Source: Neurospora tetraspora
Lineage: Eukaryota; Ascomycota; Sordariomycetes; Sordariales; Sordariaceae
DNA: 64,000 nucleotides
Assembly (NCBI RefSeq): GCF_033439725.1
Contig: NW_026944384.1
Coordinates: forward strand, 5,394,001 to 5,458,000
Direction of reading: 5' to 3'
Part shown: in pieces, positions 1 through 12,875 of the stretch
Layout: each line of letters starts with the position of its first letter
Numbering within the stretch: the stretch's first letter is position 1
Notes under the pieces: generated by a model
The model's database searches: none
What the model saw: the letters and a program-made list of their open reading frames with translations, nothing else
Told to the model about the DNA's origin: nothing
Program-made: the position numbers and the translations under genes

Positions 1-3000
1 ACCACATCCCTTTCAGGACAGGATATTGTGAATGAAAGATCCTACGCAAGCGAATGAGACGCCAATCTGGGAATGGTGGCTTCGACGTTCCCGAAAATAG
101 CCAGATCTCGTCATCCGAATACCCGGTCAAGCGTGACCACTGTCCCTGTCCGTTTCCTGTCTTTTGTTGCTTCTTTCATCTTATCTCCCACATTGGCCGG
201 TCGCCACTTGGCTTTCGGTCATCCACTTCCTATTTTGGGGAATATTTGGCCGCGTGAAAGAGAGGGGATTCGGAACATTTCAGCGGGACTAGGGTTTAGG
301 AGGGTTGTCGCCAAGCCGAGCGGAGCGGACGCAGAGTGGATGGTCGGATGGGATGAGATGAACAGCGGCACGGGACGAGGACGGACGGGTATCGCCACTG
401 GCGATACGACTTACTTCTAGATCCAGATTGTAGTATTATGGGAGTGGGAATTTGTCGTGGTTGTGGGTATTGTATTGTATGGATCTGATGGATATGGGAA
501 AAGAAACGAAGAGGGAAAAAGAAACAAGAAGTATGTGGACAAGCCCGCTAATGTCGGGAGGTGGAGAGACAGAAGGATAGGAAATCTTGTTTCAACGATA
601 AAGCCTCACTCGAAGAATCATCGACGTTTTCCTGACAGGTTCATATCGGTCACTTTCCGTCTGTTGTTTCCTCCGGTGAAACTTGGTGATGGTTGATGAA
701 TTGGGACTGGGGAGGAGGATGATTGTGAAATGAGCATGAAATGACGGTCACTCTGTCTTTCCTGAGCTCTTCTTCATGTCAACCACTGATGACTTCTTCT
801 TTAGATTATTCCTGACCTTTGCCGTCATCTTCCATCCCAAGATCGCCCCAGCTAACAGTAAACCTGCAACTATCCGTTTGGGAGACTGACCGCGCGCATT
901 AACTGGAGTCTTGGCCTCCAAATTATCACACAGATCTTCCCCCACTTCGCATATTATCTTGATAGATCGATACGATTTCCGGATGCCAGGCCCCTTTTTG
1001 AGTTACAGATCAATCAGTGGCTGGTCAGCCGCGCGCCCGTCGTTCAATTGAGGCAATAGGTCGCAAGAAAGGGGTCCAGTCCCACAACCGACGAGCAACG
1101 AATCCGCGCTAGGAAGAGGGTCTCCTTCTTGCTGCCTATCCGAAGCAGACGATTTGAGAGGCTGGAAACTGATTTTGAAGACGCAAAATATGTGAACCCT
1201 TTTCAGTTTCTCATTTGCTACTGGTTGATGTGACTTCCGTCACTACCGTAGAGATAATGGCGAGTGACAATATCGCTATCAACACGAGAATGACCGACAA
1301 AGTCGGCACCGGTCCAGGCCCAGATTTTCAGCTAGGTCGGCTAGAGTTTTGTTCTCGCGGTTACGGCGGCGAGATGGAAAACTGCACCCACAGGAAGAGA
1401 GATTATAGACCCAGCCAACCAGCCTTCAAAGGTCACGCGAGGCTGGTAGGAAGGCCATTGGCGTCGAAATGCAGGTACAGAGCTGCTCAGCCCCAACCAT
1501 CCATTGACAGTGGCGGCGTCCCATATACAATGCCGTATCTTTTGTTGAGATAGATGCATGCAAGACTCTTTGCGTTCGTCTTTCAACATCATCTTGGAAC
1601 GCTCGAAGGTAGTGTAACGAGCTGTCGTGTCCAACTTGTCATCCGTGTACAACAGCGCACCGCACTACCGTGCAAGTAATGTGATCTCTCATGTGAGCGA
1701 GCACCAAGCCAAATCGATCTCTATAGCCGCTCTCTTCCCAAAACAGGACAATAGAGACGGGTGCGTACAGATGGATAACTTGACGTGACGGAGGCTGCAA
1801 GGCGCAGTCATACAACAGTACCCGTGCCTCCTTTCTTACCCCCACATAAGGCAGCTTGCCAGATTCGTGATCAGGCCTCATGAATGGAGAAAAATTTTTG
1901 GGTAACAGCACTTATGCAGGCGAGGGTGTAAACCGCTGTCAATGATGCCATGTAACCAACCGGTCGCTACCATTCGTGATTTTCGTTGCCGCCATTTTGC
2001 ATGGCATTAATGGCTGGGGGGATTGACTGTGAATATCCTCCTTTTGGGTCAGATGCCTGATGGTTTTGTTGAACTCGCTCAGCTTGCTCGTATTCCGCTG
2101 GTAATTCTTCCGAATATCCAGACACAGAGTTGCGATTTGTACAATTGTCGTGGATGCGGAATTCCCGTCACAATTGGATCTTGCAGACGTCCCCCAACCA
2201 AGATCCGACGGCCTCGTCATTGCGGCCTGCCGACGTGTGATTCGGAACGATATGTCGACATAGTCAATAGTCAGGTTAGTCTGTTGGAATCAAAGTCGTT
2301 ATCGTAGAGCGATTGTGATCCTTCCGCCGGTTGGTTGCGATACGAAACGCTTTGAAGGCCGCACTAGGCGCCGTGAAGGAGAGAGCCTCAACCCCTTCCT
2401 CGCTCACAATTTTGGCTTCGCTCCGGGTCTTGCCCAGTTCGTCACCATTCCGACCTACATCGGCGTCATTGGAGCTCTCGAACTAGTTGGTTCCTGCACC
2501 AAAGGAGCTGAGGTTGATTGCGAAAACCGAGGGCGACATGCACTCCGTACGTAATGCCATGCCCAGCTTGTAATAACACCATTGGTGCTGTCATGATATT
2601 CGATCCACACTCACACCGTCCACCAGTAGAAATTGCCGAGTATAGGCACGCATTTCCGGCTCCGCGATCATGGAGCGGCCCTCTCCCGTCGTCCCTTGTC
2701 TCGTGATGTCCCCGTCCCATGCCCTTGGGGAAATCCATTCAGAACTGGGAGCAGCTTGTCAGTACATACAATGATCTGCTGCACTCTCAGTTAGCGCTGA
2801 AGCTAGTCTGGCTTGGCCCGATGTGATGCGATTTGATGCAATGGAGCGTAGGATCCTGCCCAAGCAAGCCACCTTTCTCGTGGGGGAGGTGCACGTATAC
2901 GGACAAATCATGGGAGTGAAAGGTTGATAAATCTTCCAGGAAGCTGGGCAAATAGTGACAGAAACGGGCATTTTTGGCGACTATGTGATTTAGAGATACT

Positions 3001-6000
3001 GTAACATTAGTTTTATGCATGGATCCGGAAAGGAGAGTTTGACTATTCCCTTCTGACGATGCTAGGCCGGCCGATAATTCAACACTTTGCATGAATTGTT
3101 GCAACGAACCTTCGCAAACATCCGGGCTGCCGGGAGAGGATAGTAAATCCTGGCCGGGAAATGATAACTGATATGCGCGGCAGTAGGTAGATCGGTCTCG
3201 ATCTCCAGATCAGGAGGATGGCTCTCCCCATCGACGATTCCCGATCTGAGTGACTGATGTGATTTGCTACAGAGAAGCGATCCCATCAGCTCATCTGTCA
3301 AATGTGAAGGATTATGTTGAATATTGTGAGACGACTGACAGCTATCAGTGACCAGTTGAACTAGTGGGGAACAGGCAATGCTTAGCAAGACTGCTTCGTA
3401 CTCGGTCGGCTTAAAAGCAATCACCACCTCTCCCGTTAGAGTAGTCAACACAAAGGCCGCTTGAAACCGACAAGACAGTGTTTAAACGGATGCGGTACTG
3501 AACTTGGCAAGCTTTGCTGGTGAGCTGGTCGTCCTGTAGCAAACGGTGCGTCTCTGTACGTGAATGAGGACTGACACTGCACAAAACGACCTCAGCCAGG
3601 AAACGCACGTGTAGAATCCACATGCCAATGACTCTCACGTCATCAACGTTTTCTAGACCCCAGATCGACAATTAGACTTCTGGTTCCTTAGTGGAGCGTG
3701 TGCTACCGGCCGTTGCTTTCAGAGTTGTCTAGTCCACTGGCCTGTGTTGAGAATAAGAAAGGTGGACGATCTTCCCCGTCAGCCAAGATGCGGGAGGTGG
3801 AAACGGCTTCAAAGGCTCTGAATGGCATGTTGAATGGAGACGTTGGTCTGCCACACGGCCGTTCAATGGGTTTTGCAGCGGGTGCTCCCAAGTCCGTGAT
3901 TGCTGCTTCATATCATAGGTACCAGCACAACCCCTCTACATGGGGAGATGGGGTAATTGTGTAAGCTCATACCCTTACACGTCGTGTTGTGTGACCAGCC
4001 TCCAGAGAGCTCGGACAGGAAGCCCAGCTATCACTGTCTGCGATAGAAAGTTCTGGGCATCGCTCATATATTGACAAAACCCCAGTTGAAAATCAAACGA
4101 TGGAGGCAGTTACTGTGAATCAGCAGTGTAGGATGCCGGGTTCGTCCAGCAAACCCAATTGCATTTTGGCCTAGCGGTATTGTGTGGACGGAGATCCGGT
4201 GCCCTGGTGAATCGTGGTCCCTTCGATGCGCCGTCCCGTGCCGGATGCGCTGTGTAACCGGGCCGGAAGGACCCTTCGGAGGCCACGAAAGGGTAGTGAT
4301 GATGACTCGGTGCCTATCTTTCGTTGTAATAAAACAGAGGGCTCAAAGTAGGCGTGATTCTCCGTGTCATCTGTACCGACTTCATGGTTCTTTTGATAAC
4401 AGTCTTTGTTACTGTGTAGGACGCAACAAGACTGATGTAGACTGCCTGGAAAGATAATAAGATAACCTGGCCACGTCTGAATGATTGCAAGCTGGGACAG
4501 GGCACCGGAGCATAGCCCTGAGTGACTACAATGAATCATCACGAACCGGACGTTCCTCCGTGTCTTTTCTTGTTGTTTCTTTTGGTTGCCTGTGAAGTGG
4601 GAGCGGATTAACCCCAAGCTGGGAAAGGCGGGATCGCCCATCAACCAGATCGAGAATCGACAGGGCTTGAATGACGACAAGGGTCGGAAGCAAGAAGCGA
4701 GAAGCAGCCTATGCTTGAAATGGGTAGTGGGCTTGAAGGGTTGGTCCGGGGTATTGACCACTCTGTAACTTGGCTTGTGGTCTCGTGATTGACGAGGTAT
4801 TGTTTGTAGGAAAGGGGGTCTGAAGGGGCTCATGGAGGCCGTCTGCTCGCTGCTAGGGGACGAAGTTACAGTTTTTGCAAGTTTGCCAAGCCAGGGGGTG
4901 ATCAATTTGCTTCCCCGGTGGTGGTACGGGTGATGCTCTTGGCTCCAGTCACGGACCGATACGCTAGGGAAGAAGTTCGTCCGACTCAAATGAAGGCGTT
5001 GCTCCCCAGACACGGAACAAGCAGCTTCCGGCCGTTTGGGCAGCGATTGACAACAATAGTTTTGATAACTGTAGCAGTACTAACGTCCGCAATACGTAAT
5101 TGGTGGATGAGTTGAAATAGAAATGGCGGTAGACCTAGCCAGGGAAAGATGTTTATTATTGTCCTCATCTGGACAGCAGCAGTTGAGGTTCCATATGAGG
5201 TCATGAGGGAGGTTTGGCCAAACCTCAACCTTGAATTTTCGAGCCATTGTATCGTCGTACATGTCGTCGTGCCTTGATGTGCCGTTGGAAGGCCACCGGT
5301 CCGCAAGGTTAATTGTCAGGCGCCGGGCCGGCGTCTACCGTGGCCTCAGAGTGCTCCAGCCTGCCAGGTGCCGGTTGGGGGCCAGTTGGTCGGGCGTCCG
5401 TCACCGTACCAACGGAAGCAAACAAGCGTGAAAAGGCAAGAGTTGCGATTTGCTGGGAAATAGCCGGCGATGGCAGGGCACGGGTGAACCACTGCAGCGG
5501 ATCGATGGAAAAGGCCGGGGCGCCATGCACGACCTATCGCTGCAGGCTTGAGGTTCTATAGGTTGGGGGCGACCACGTACGTGCTACGTACCCGGATGAC
5601 CAGATGGCGCTATGCTGCGTTGAGAGTAAATAGCCTGAGGACCAGAGATACAACCAGGATCAAGCTGCATTTTAAGTCTGGGGACATTGGGCACTGGCGG
5701 AGCCAAAAGGCCGGGGACTGTGTACACAGTAGCAAGATCGTAGGCTGGGGATAGGACGCCCTGTTATCCCAGTACTGCATTTCGAACAGCCTTGACAGTT
5801 AACCGGAGGGCGTAGGGTTGATAGGCGTTAAGTTTGGATGTACAGCCCAGCCCTAGGAGCGAGAACGAGAGCGAGAAGAGGCTGTATGATTTCCCGTCGG
5901 GTGCTTTTACCTTTTTCGAACGAGGCGTTGCAATACCTCAGGGTATCGATTATGCAGAAGACAAGAGCTGGGAGAGCATCTCGACGAGGGTATCACCCTT

Positions 6001-8937
6001 AAGGGATGGGATGTTCCAGTCCATCCAGATCTGTGTGCGAGACTGCAGGATCGGTTTCTCCTCAGACAGCGGTACCGAACGGTAGTGCCGTGTTACCAGC
6101 AGCCCGCGCGGGCAGGGCGCCGTTGTTGAGACACCGCGGGACGCTGACACTGACAGTGACACTGACATGTTGACAGCAACGGGATAACTGACACCGACAC
6201 TCACAGCGCTGTGTGTGAGAACTGACAAGTCATCCTCCTAAATTCCATCCTGAAACGGAAGGCTGAAGCGATCCATGTCTCCTTTGAGCCGGGCCTAGAC
6301 TTGATATGTGATTGTATGTCGTGAGCCTGTGACGTCGAGTGAGAAGTGCGGTGGAAACTCTGGGAATACTATGATACCCATGCTCTTACTAGCAGATAGG
6401 CAGTTGAGGTAGCGGTAAGATGTTGCGCCGTGGAGGCCTGTTAAGTAGTCCAATTTGTAGAGCCTGGTAGAGCCTGATAAGGAAGCGGTGCGACAGTGAT
6501 GATAAGAAGTATGACAGACTGCTGCAGTGCTGTTGGGATGATTGTTTGCACGCTTGGCTTTGACGAACTTGAAGCACCGTGTTTGCTGCTGTGTTGACTC
6601 TTGTCTGATATTCTGAAGCTTGGATCAAGGGTTTGTGAAGTTGAACGCCAAGAGAGGAGTGGTAATCAACATCCGAGGTTGACAATCTCTGAAAATTCCC
6701 ATCGTAAAAACTCTCATGGATGTCATAATCGTGATTTCACCAGAATCCAGTTTCCAATGGAAGGGTCGAGACTTCCAGGTTGAGAATGGAAGTCGGAGTG
6801 GAAAGATTGCAAAGTGGGTTAATTCGCAAAAAAAGTCTCCGAGAAGGAAGTGCTTGCGAGAAGGTACATGACTGAGTTTTTGTCTTCTGCATAATCGATA
6901 CCTGCCAGGAGTTGCATGGCCCAGTCCTTCCGAAATGCGAACTACGAATCGAAGTCGTTCCTTCTCGTCCGCATCGAGTGGAGTGGTGGACTGTGGATCC
7001 CCGGATGCCTTCCGGAACGGCATGCCAAGCGCAGCTGAAGCCCGGAGGCTCACCCGTTGCTAGATTGCGGCGGGGTCATTCTCGCGATATTTGTACCCCC
7101 ACGCGCACTGAATTCAATAAATTAACTTGCGCCAGTGGTCCCGGCGGTCAGGCATGAGGTTAACGACAGCTGCCAGCAGCTTTGCCAAGTTCAAAAGCCG
7201 GCACAGTGCAACATGCACGCACTCGGAAATCTATAAGTGGGGCATGACGGGGTATCCGTTTTTTCAGGTACCTCTACGGGTAGCGTACGCGCGGGCAACT
7301 GCCACTTCAACGCCATATTAGATGGTCATGAGATGAATGCAACTTCCAATTCTCGCCCAGTAGGCCAATGTGAATGACGAAAGAGGCAGGCACGAACAGT
7401 CTCCGAGCTTTGTCGAGATTTTCTTCTATTTGCTTGCTCGAGTAGCTCACCTGTTGCAGGTACAGTACTTAGGTCCGGGTCAGTATCAGCCGGCGGCAAG
7501 AGCGTCGAGTTTAGATCTATCAACCATCGACTCCTGCTCTTGCCTTGGACTTCCGACTCTTTTGCCATCACAGCACTCCCCGGGCCTCGGATTGGGACAG
7601 GATGAAAAGCGCAGCCTCGACATACGGGACTTCACGAATTCAATTTGTCACTGAAACGCGCAGATTTGCCGGGCTAAGCGACCAAGATAGCCGACCTTTA
7701 TCGAGGCTCAGGCGCCTGCACCGCCTGAACCGCACCCCAGGTGCTACCTTATAATTTAAGATATCGTGATGGAGACGCTTGGGAAGTATCCGGAACCCAT
7801 CCCGCTGTGATGGCCTGCACCAGAGGGCACCTCGGGCACCTCTTCGACCTTCACCTCAGTCGCGCCAGCTGCCGGTTCGCCTCGGTTGACCAGATACGGT
7901 CAGAGGTCCCTGTCATTTTCGCATCAGTCTTATAAGGCGGAGGGAGGAAGGGAAGGCTGCAGCACAACCTCAGCCCCTGGCGACTGTGTCCCCCTGTCTT
8001 CACACCCGGCAGCATCGAGCTTGAAAGGTCAGGTACCCTGATTTTCTTGACTATGACGGCTGTTGGAAAGTCCGCGTTTCGTCATCTTGCTAGATCTACA
8101 AGGCGATGACCATACCCTCTGTTTTGTCAGCGAGCTTTTCAGCCTGGCTAACGAACGTTGACACTAGATCCCCGAGGTCTTTTCAAGACGGTTGAATCAA
8201 GGCTTTCTCGAAAACAGACCAAGGCGGGGATTCGCAAATTGCAGCCTCACTGGCGTCAAGTAGGGATCGGCGCTTGGGTTCGCTTGATACCAGGGTGATC
8301 GGCATCTCTAAATTACCCAATGGGGTCGGTTGAGTACGTCCACCTAGGCGAATCCTGCCCTATACTGAAAGTGATACTATGTATACTATGTACGCTCGAG
8401 ATACACACAACTTCGAGACACCATGCCCATGCATACACAACGTTTGTGAGTACATTTCTCCATTTCCACGTGCAGTCACTATGAAAAAGGATTGGGACTA
8501 ATGTGCACTATTGTGAATAGTGGCCGTTGGAAATACAAACTGATAGTAAGGCAAATTCCCCAGTCATTGGGCAACCTCGCTTACAGAGCTTGTGTACAAG
8601 GGACTGCTTTGCCCTAACCACACTTCAACGAGGACATCCGGAGCGAGGCGCGGAGTTTGACCGGATGATTTCCCAGAACGCGGGCTAGATCTCGTCACCT
8701 ACCCCCAACACCACTACAGTGCAGACAGACCTCAGCTACAAGCTGGAGAAGGGCCAAACCATGGGATTGGGAATGCGGCTGTTCCGGGGCTGTGTATGAA
8801 GCCCTGGATGCGTATCATATCCGTATCTTGGTTTATTCTGTCGGGTATCCAATCTTGGCCCTGGCGTCTAACACTCGGTCGTGATATGTCCAGTCACTGG
8901 CCTCCTTGATAACATCATCAATTTGTCTCCAGACATA
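1..8937. other. Gene-free stretch, left part
   Basis: I recognise no gene here on either strand. Open frames are short, overlap on both strands, often lack an ATG at the start, and resemble no family I know. Small structures seen are an imperfect TGACAC/TGACAG hexamer run at 6145-6168 and a purine-rich GAGCGA-type patch near 5860-5880. The stretch is not obviously AT-rich, so strong repeat-induced point mutation is not apparent by eye. Genes with many tiny exons, like tom7 further right, could still hide here. Confidence 0.6.
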
Positions 8938-9311
8938 GGGCCCGTTTGGTTCATCCAGCTGTTTTTTCTTTTGTATGTGAAATCGACCCCTGCAAATCAG
9001 CAAGTTGATTCATGCAGGAAGTTGGGGTTCAGTTTGCCCGTTTAACCCAGCTTGGCTGCGTCAAGAAGTATCGCGCTAAGGCAGGCGGTTCGGAAGGCCC
9101 AAGAAGGGAATTAGTGGGCCCATTTTGGCCAATTCTGCTGTTTTCTATCTTCATGCCCTTGACCAACTACGAATCACAACCCCAGTCACAACAACGCGTC
9201 TTTTAGCCCACGTCTTTGCCTGGTACAAAGCAGTGGCTTTCTAGCTGCATTTTCCGCTTTGTACCCCAAATCAGCACGTTTAAAAAACAGCTGGATGAAC
9301 CAAACGGGCCC
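8938..9311. mobile_element. MITE-like element with perfect 30-bp terminal inverted repeats
   Basis: The left end 8938-8967, beginning GGGCCCGTTTGGTTC, is repeated perfectly in inverse orientation at 9282-9311 (30 of 30 bases). The element is 374 bp and codes for no recognisable transposase. It is flanked by ATA on both sides (8935-8937 and 9312-9314), consistent with a 3-bp target-site duplication. Small size, perfect terminal inverted repeats and lack of coding are what a non-autonomous DNA transposon (MITE) shows. A 3-bp duplication would fit the PIF/Harbinger superfamily, but ATA is not its usual target (TWA), so the superfamily is a guess. The identical ends suggest recent activity. Confidence 0.8.
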
Positions 9312-9520
9312 ATAGGCGATGAATTGCGGTCCTCGATGATCTGCACTGAATACCACCACATTTTGAGGTCAAATCATGATACCGATACCAAGAGGTGACA
9401 ATGACATCTGCTGTGTATCTTGGCACCGCAGTGATGGTGAGCGATTGGACAAATTCCTTTCTACCACAGTACGTACAGCCAAAGCAAGAGACAGTACAAA
9501 AAAGGAGGTGTGACAATAAG

Positions 9521-9965
9521 GCCCTGATCGGCAAACTGCACGCCCGGCGAGTGCAGACGTAAAAGAATACTTAAGAGGTGTGGAGTCGGGTGGGGCGGAG
9601 AGGAAGTATCGTCGTCTGCACGCGGTGTCTGCACGCGGTGTCTGTACGAGCTCTTACGAGGTTGGAAACACCAAAAAACCGTCAATAAGGGTTGGCGTGC
9701 AGACGAAACTCAGATTGCTATTGGTGCTTGGCTTGGAGGTGGATAGGGTGGATCAATCGGTACATTGTGTCTTGGCGAATGCGCGTGCAGAGACGACAAT
9801 TCCAAGCTTAGCCAAGGCGCTAGAAGAAAAAAGGCACGGGCGTCGACGAAAGAAGGAAAGCGACTTTGGTAAAAGAAGAGGTTATCCATTTGCATTGTAA
9901 CCAAGCCTCTAAAACTCGTTGAAAACCCTCTGCACGAGCCGGGCGTGCAGTTTGCCGATCAGGGC
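9521..9965. mobile_element. MITE-like element with 36-bp terminal inverted repeats and internal motif repeats
   Basis: The left end 9521-9556, beginning GCCCTGATCGGCAAACTG, matches the inverse complement of 9930-9965 at 34 of 36 bases. AAG lies on both flanks (9518-9520 and 9966-9968), a possible 3-bp target duplication. The inner part of each end is itself a hairpin with CTGCAC and GTGCAG arms. Variants of GTGCAGACG recur inside in both orientations, including a 13-bp direct duplication at 9614-9639. No transposase is encoded; a 106-codon frame over 9580-9900 resembles nothing I recognise and is probably chance. It lies 209 bp from the first element and has different ends. Confidence 0.75.
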
Positions 9966-12875
9966 AAGGGAAGTGCCGCGTGGGGAGCCCCAGTCAAACA
10001 CGCATTTCGAGATATCAAATCCGACATCAACGCAGTATTGCGGACGCGGTTGTGAAAATCATGAATGAAACGCCGGCCGACAGTCGATCATGATGTGTAG
10101 CATTGCGTTCCATTTCTACCGCCATACGCATATCCACGCAGCAAATCGCCTCGAGTTGGAGTTGGAGTTGGAATTTGAGTTTTCGCTGAAAGCCTCAAAC
10201 TTTGGCTCGGCGGGGAGTCGCTCACTGTGCGTCTGTGGCACATCACGGCCTGCAACTCTGCGTGCCCATCCACACTTCAGTTTCCATCGACACCACCATC
10301 AAAAGTGAGGATGATTTTTTACTGTAGTATTCGCAAGAACCTTGACACCAAGTCTTGTCTCTGCCCCAGAAAGGCTAGCGCAAGCCCCTCCTTGGCACTA
10401 ACAACCCTTGTCGACCTGCCGGTGTTGCTCTTACACCTCTTCTCACGCCTTTTTGGTTGGACAGACAGCCGAATCCTCTTTTTCTTGGACAACTTCTCAC
10501 CCAGAGTGCCTTCTCGTCTGCTCCTGCCCCTATCCCCGGCGTACCTGCCCGTTCAAACGTCAACAGTCGGCGCGGCGGCAGGAGCGACTCGATGTCGGAC
10601 GGTACCAGCAGTGGAAGGAACCCAATGACCCGGCCAGATCTGACGGGGCAAGAGGGGGGTGGCTTCCGGTGACCTGAATGCAACCTGGACGTCCATTCCT
10701 GTCAAGGACACCTCGCTCGAGTTGACACCTCACAGTCGTTGATTGCTTGTGGGAACCGAAACCTGAAGTCCGTCCGTCGTGTTCGTTTTCCCAAAAATTG
10801 GCCCCGAAGGAGCAGGACGAAAACCAACATTGACGCTTGACGTGACAAGACGGAGCAATGCCTCCTCGACGGCCAACGGTTGAAAGTCCAGACTTTGCCA
10901 TTTCGAGGTCAGCGCGCAGTAGCCAGCGCAGAGTTCAGCTCAGACTGACCAGCATCCCGTCATTACATCCCGTTTACACAGTATGGATGAGTATTAGCGG
11001 TACACTAGCACCATTGACCATGAGCTCCCAGTTACCGATTTGCTGGAATTTAATGGGCCTCGACTCGAACCTTAGTACCTCGGCCAAGTGGAAATGGTAT
11101 TGGTGCCAGGGTGCCCATGGAGGTGAGATTTGATGCCGGCGGGGATCTCCATCGCCGAGTCCACTATTGCCGTCGACAAATGTCCACTTTTCTCTTCTCC
11201 CGATGGGAATCTCCGCAAAGTCAGGAACCCCCGGCATCGGAATCTACTATGTAACAATTCCCAGTGGATCATCCACCACAAGTTGATGGACTTTTTGTCT
11301 TTTTTTCTTTACGTTGTCTTCTCGTTCTTTCCTTCCCCCCTGGTCGCCGCTCGAGTTCGTTCTCTTGGATGTTCTTCCGGGCCATCTGTCTGCTCTGCTT
11401 ACCCTGGCCTACTGGTCCATCCCCCGCGCTTCCGTCATCCCGTTCTGACATTCCGGACGTCCAATGCTATCAAACTGCGACTATGCAATATTAACGGGGG
11501 CTTGATAATGCTGTAGCCTTCCTTCTTTCCTTTGTTTCCCCTCCGTGTCCGTTTCTACCTGTCACATCCCCGATGCTACCTATCGTTGACAGGCTGCAGT
11601 CTATCTGTCTGGCACATCCCTCTGTGCGTACGGGGCTTCGTGATGACTGTATCGCTGCACTTGAGGGGGGCACTGGCGGCTCCTGGAGCTTCACTTGTCC
11701 TTTAACTTCAGTTGTAACAACACATATCCAGCGTTACCCATCCTATCCCTACAAGCACCGCCCAGGTAGGTAGGTCAGCATCACGTTTGTTCCAGACCTC
11801 GTTCTAGAGTGGTCTCACCCACGCCTACTTCTTCCCGGTGAAGTCTGGAGAAAGCCGTTTCATGCCCGCCCGGCTAGAGGAAGTGGAAGTAAGACCGGGG
11901 GTCCGCCTTACTTGGACAACAAGTGCATCATCATCCACCCCAAAACCTTACTCGCATGTGCTGGATACCAGTCATAGGTATTCAGTATACATACGTCTTT
12001 GTATCCACGCAAGCTCAACCTCCCACCCATGACCACCCCCCTGGCTATGCTCCCTCATCATCAATCCCCAGAGACCTGGTTACACAGTACCAAGTGCACG
12101 TACGGTATCTCAGCCGTATTCCGGGTGGCCTTGGAGAACCGGGGTCCTCGTTCGTCTGCTACGTCGAGTTTAGCGGCCATGGTGGGGGTCTCGCGGGCTT
12201 CGATAGGACCAGGGCCGGACGGGAGCAGGAAGCCTGGAGTGGGACTGGATTTATTGTTTCTGGGCTGGGCCTGTCTTCCTGCCTGCAAGCGCAGGTTATG
12301 GCTCTGGGCTGCTGCAAGTACCTCACCAGCTTTTGCGCACCGTCTTCTCACTCCCCATACGGAGTGAGTGGGTAATGACATTGACAGGCATCGACGTGCA
12401 GGGCAAGGTTGCTGTCAAGAGCACCACCCAGCTGGAGTCTGTCCTCGAGGTACGTATTGGACCATGGTATGTAGGTACATCCACTCTCTCTGTCCTAGCT
12501 TTCCCGGGATGTGAACCCAAGGAGAGAGAGTCCCATCCGTTATGGAATCCCACAAGGCCTCGACAATGAGTGAACGAGATCTCCCGGCCTGAAATGGCTT
12601 ACCCATCGATTGGCCATGCCGGATGCAAGACCCCGGCTGCTGTCAGTCTTGTCTCTTTTACATACACATACATCCCACATGTACGGCCCCCAAGGTATAG
12701 ATATACCATCTTATCCCACCCAGATTTGAACATCCACTGGGCTTGACAATATAATAGTCAGACTAATCCTGACTTACAACATCGCTTCATCCACCTTGGC
12801 TTGTCTCACTTAGCCGTCTTCCAACTTCGCCCTTCCCCATTACAACCACCCGTCGACAGATATCCTACCGGCAGA
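9966..12875. other. Gene-free stretch, probably promoter and leader of the C2H2 gene
   Basis: No gene is recognised. A GAGTTG hexamer run lies at 10153-10170. Pyrimidine-rich sequence near 11280-11420 and many short upstream reading frames fit a long promoter and 5' leader for the transcription factor starting at 12876, which is common for fungal regulators. The transcription start is not visible from sequence alone. Confidence 0.5.

Noticed and set aside
4171-5013. 280-codon minus-strand open frame in the left gap
   Set aside because: It begins with GTG rather than ATG, is Ser/Pro/His/Arg-rich without hydrophobic patterning, overlaps open frames on the other strand and resembles no family.
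9580-9900. 106-codon frame inside the second MITE-like element as a transposase remnant
   Set aside because: It has no catalytic or DNA-binding pattern and includes the subterminal repeats, so it is better read as non-coding.
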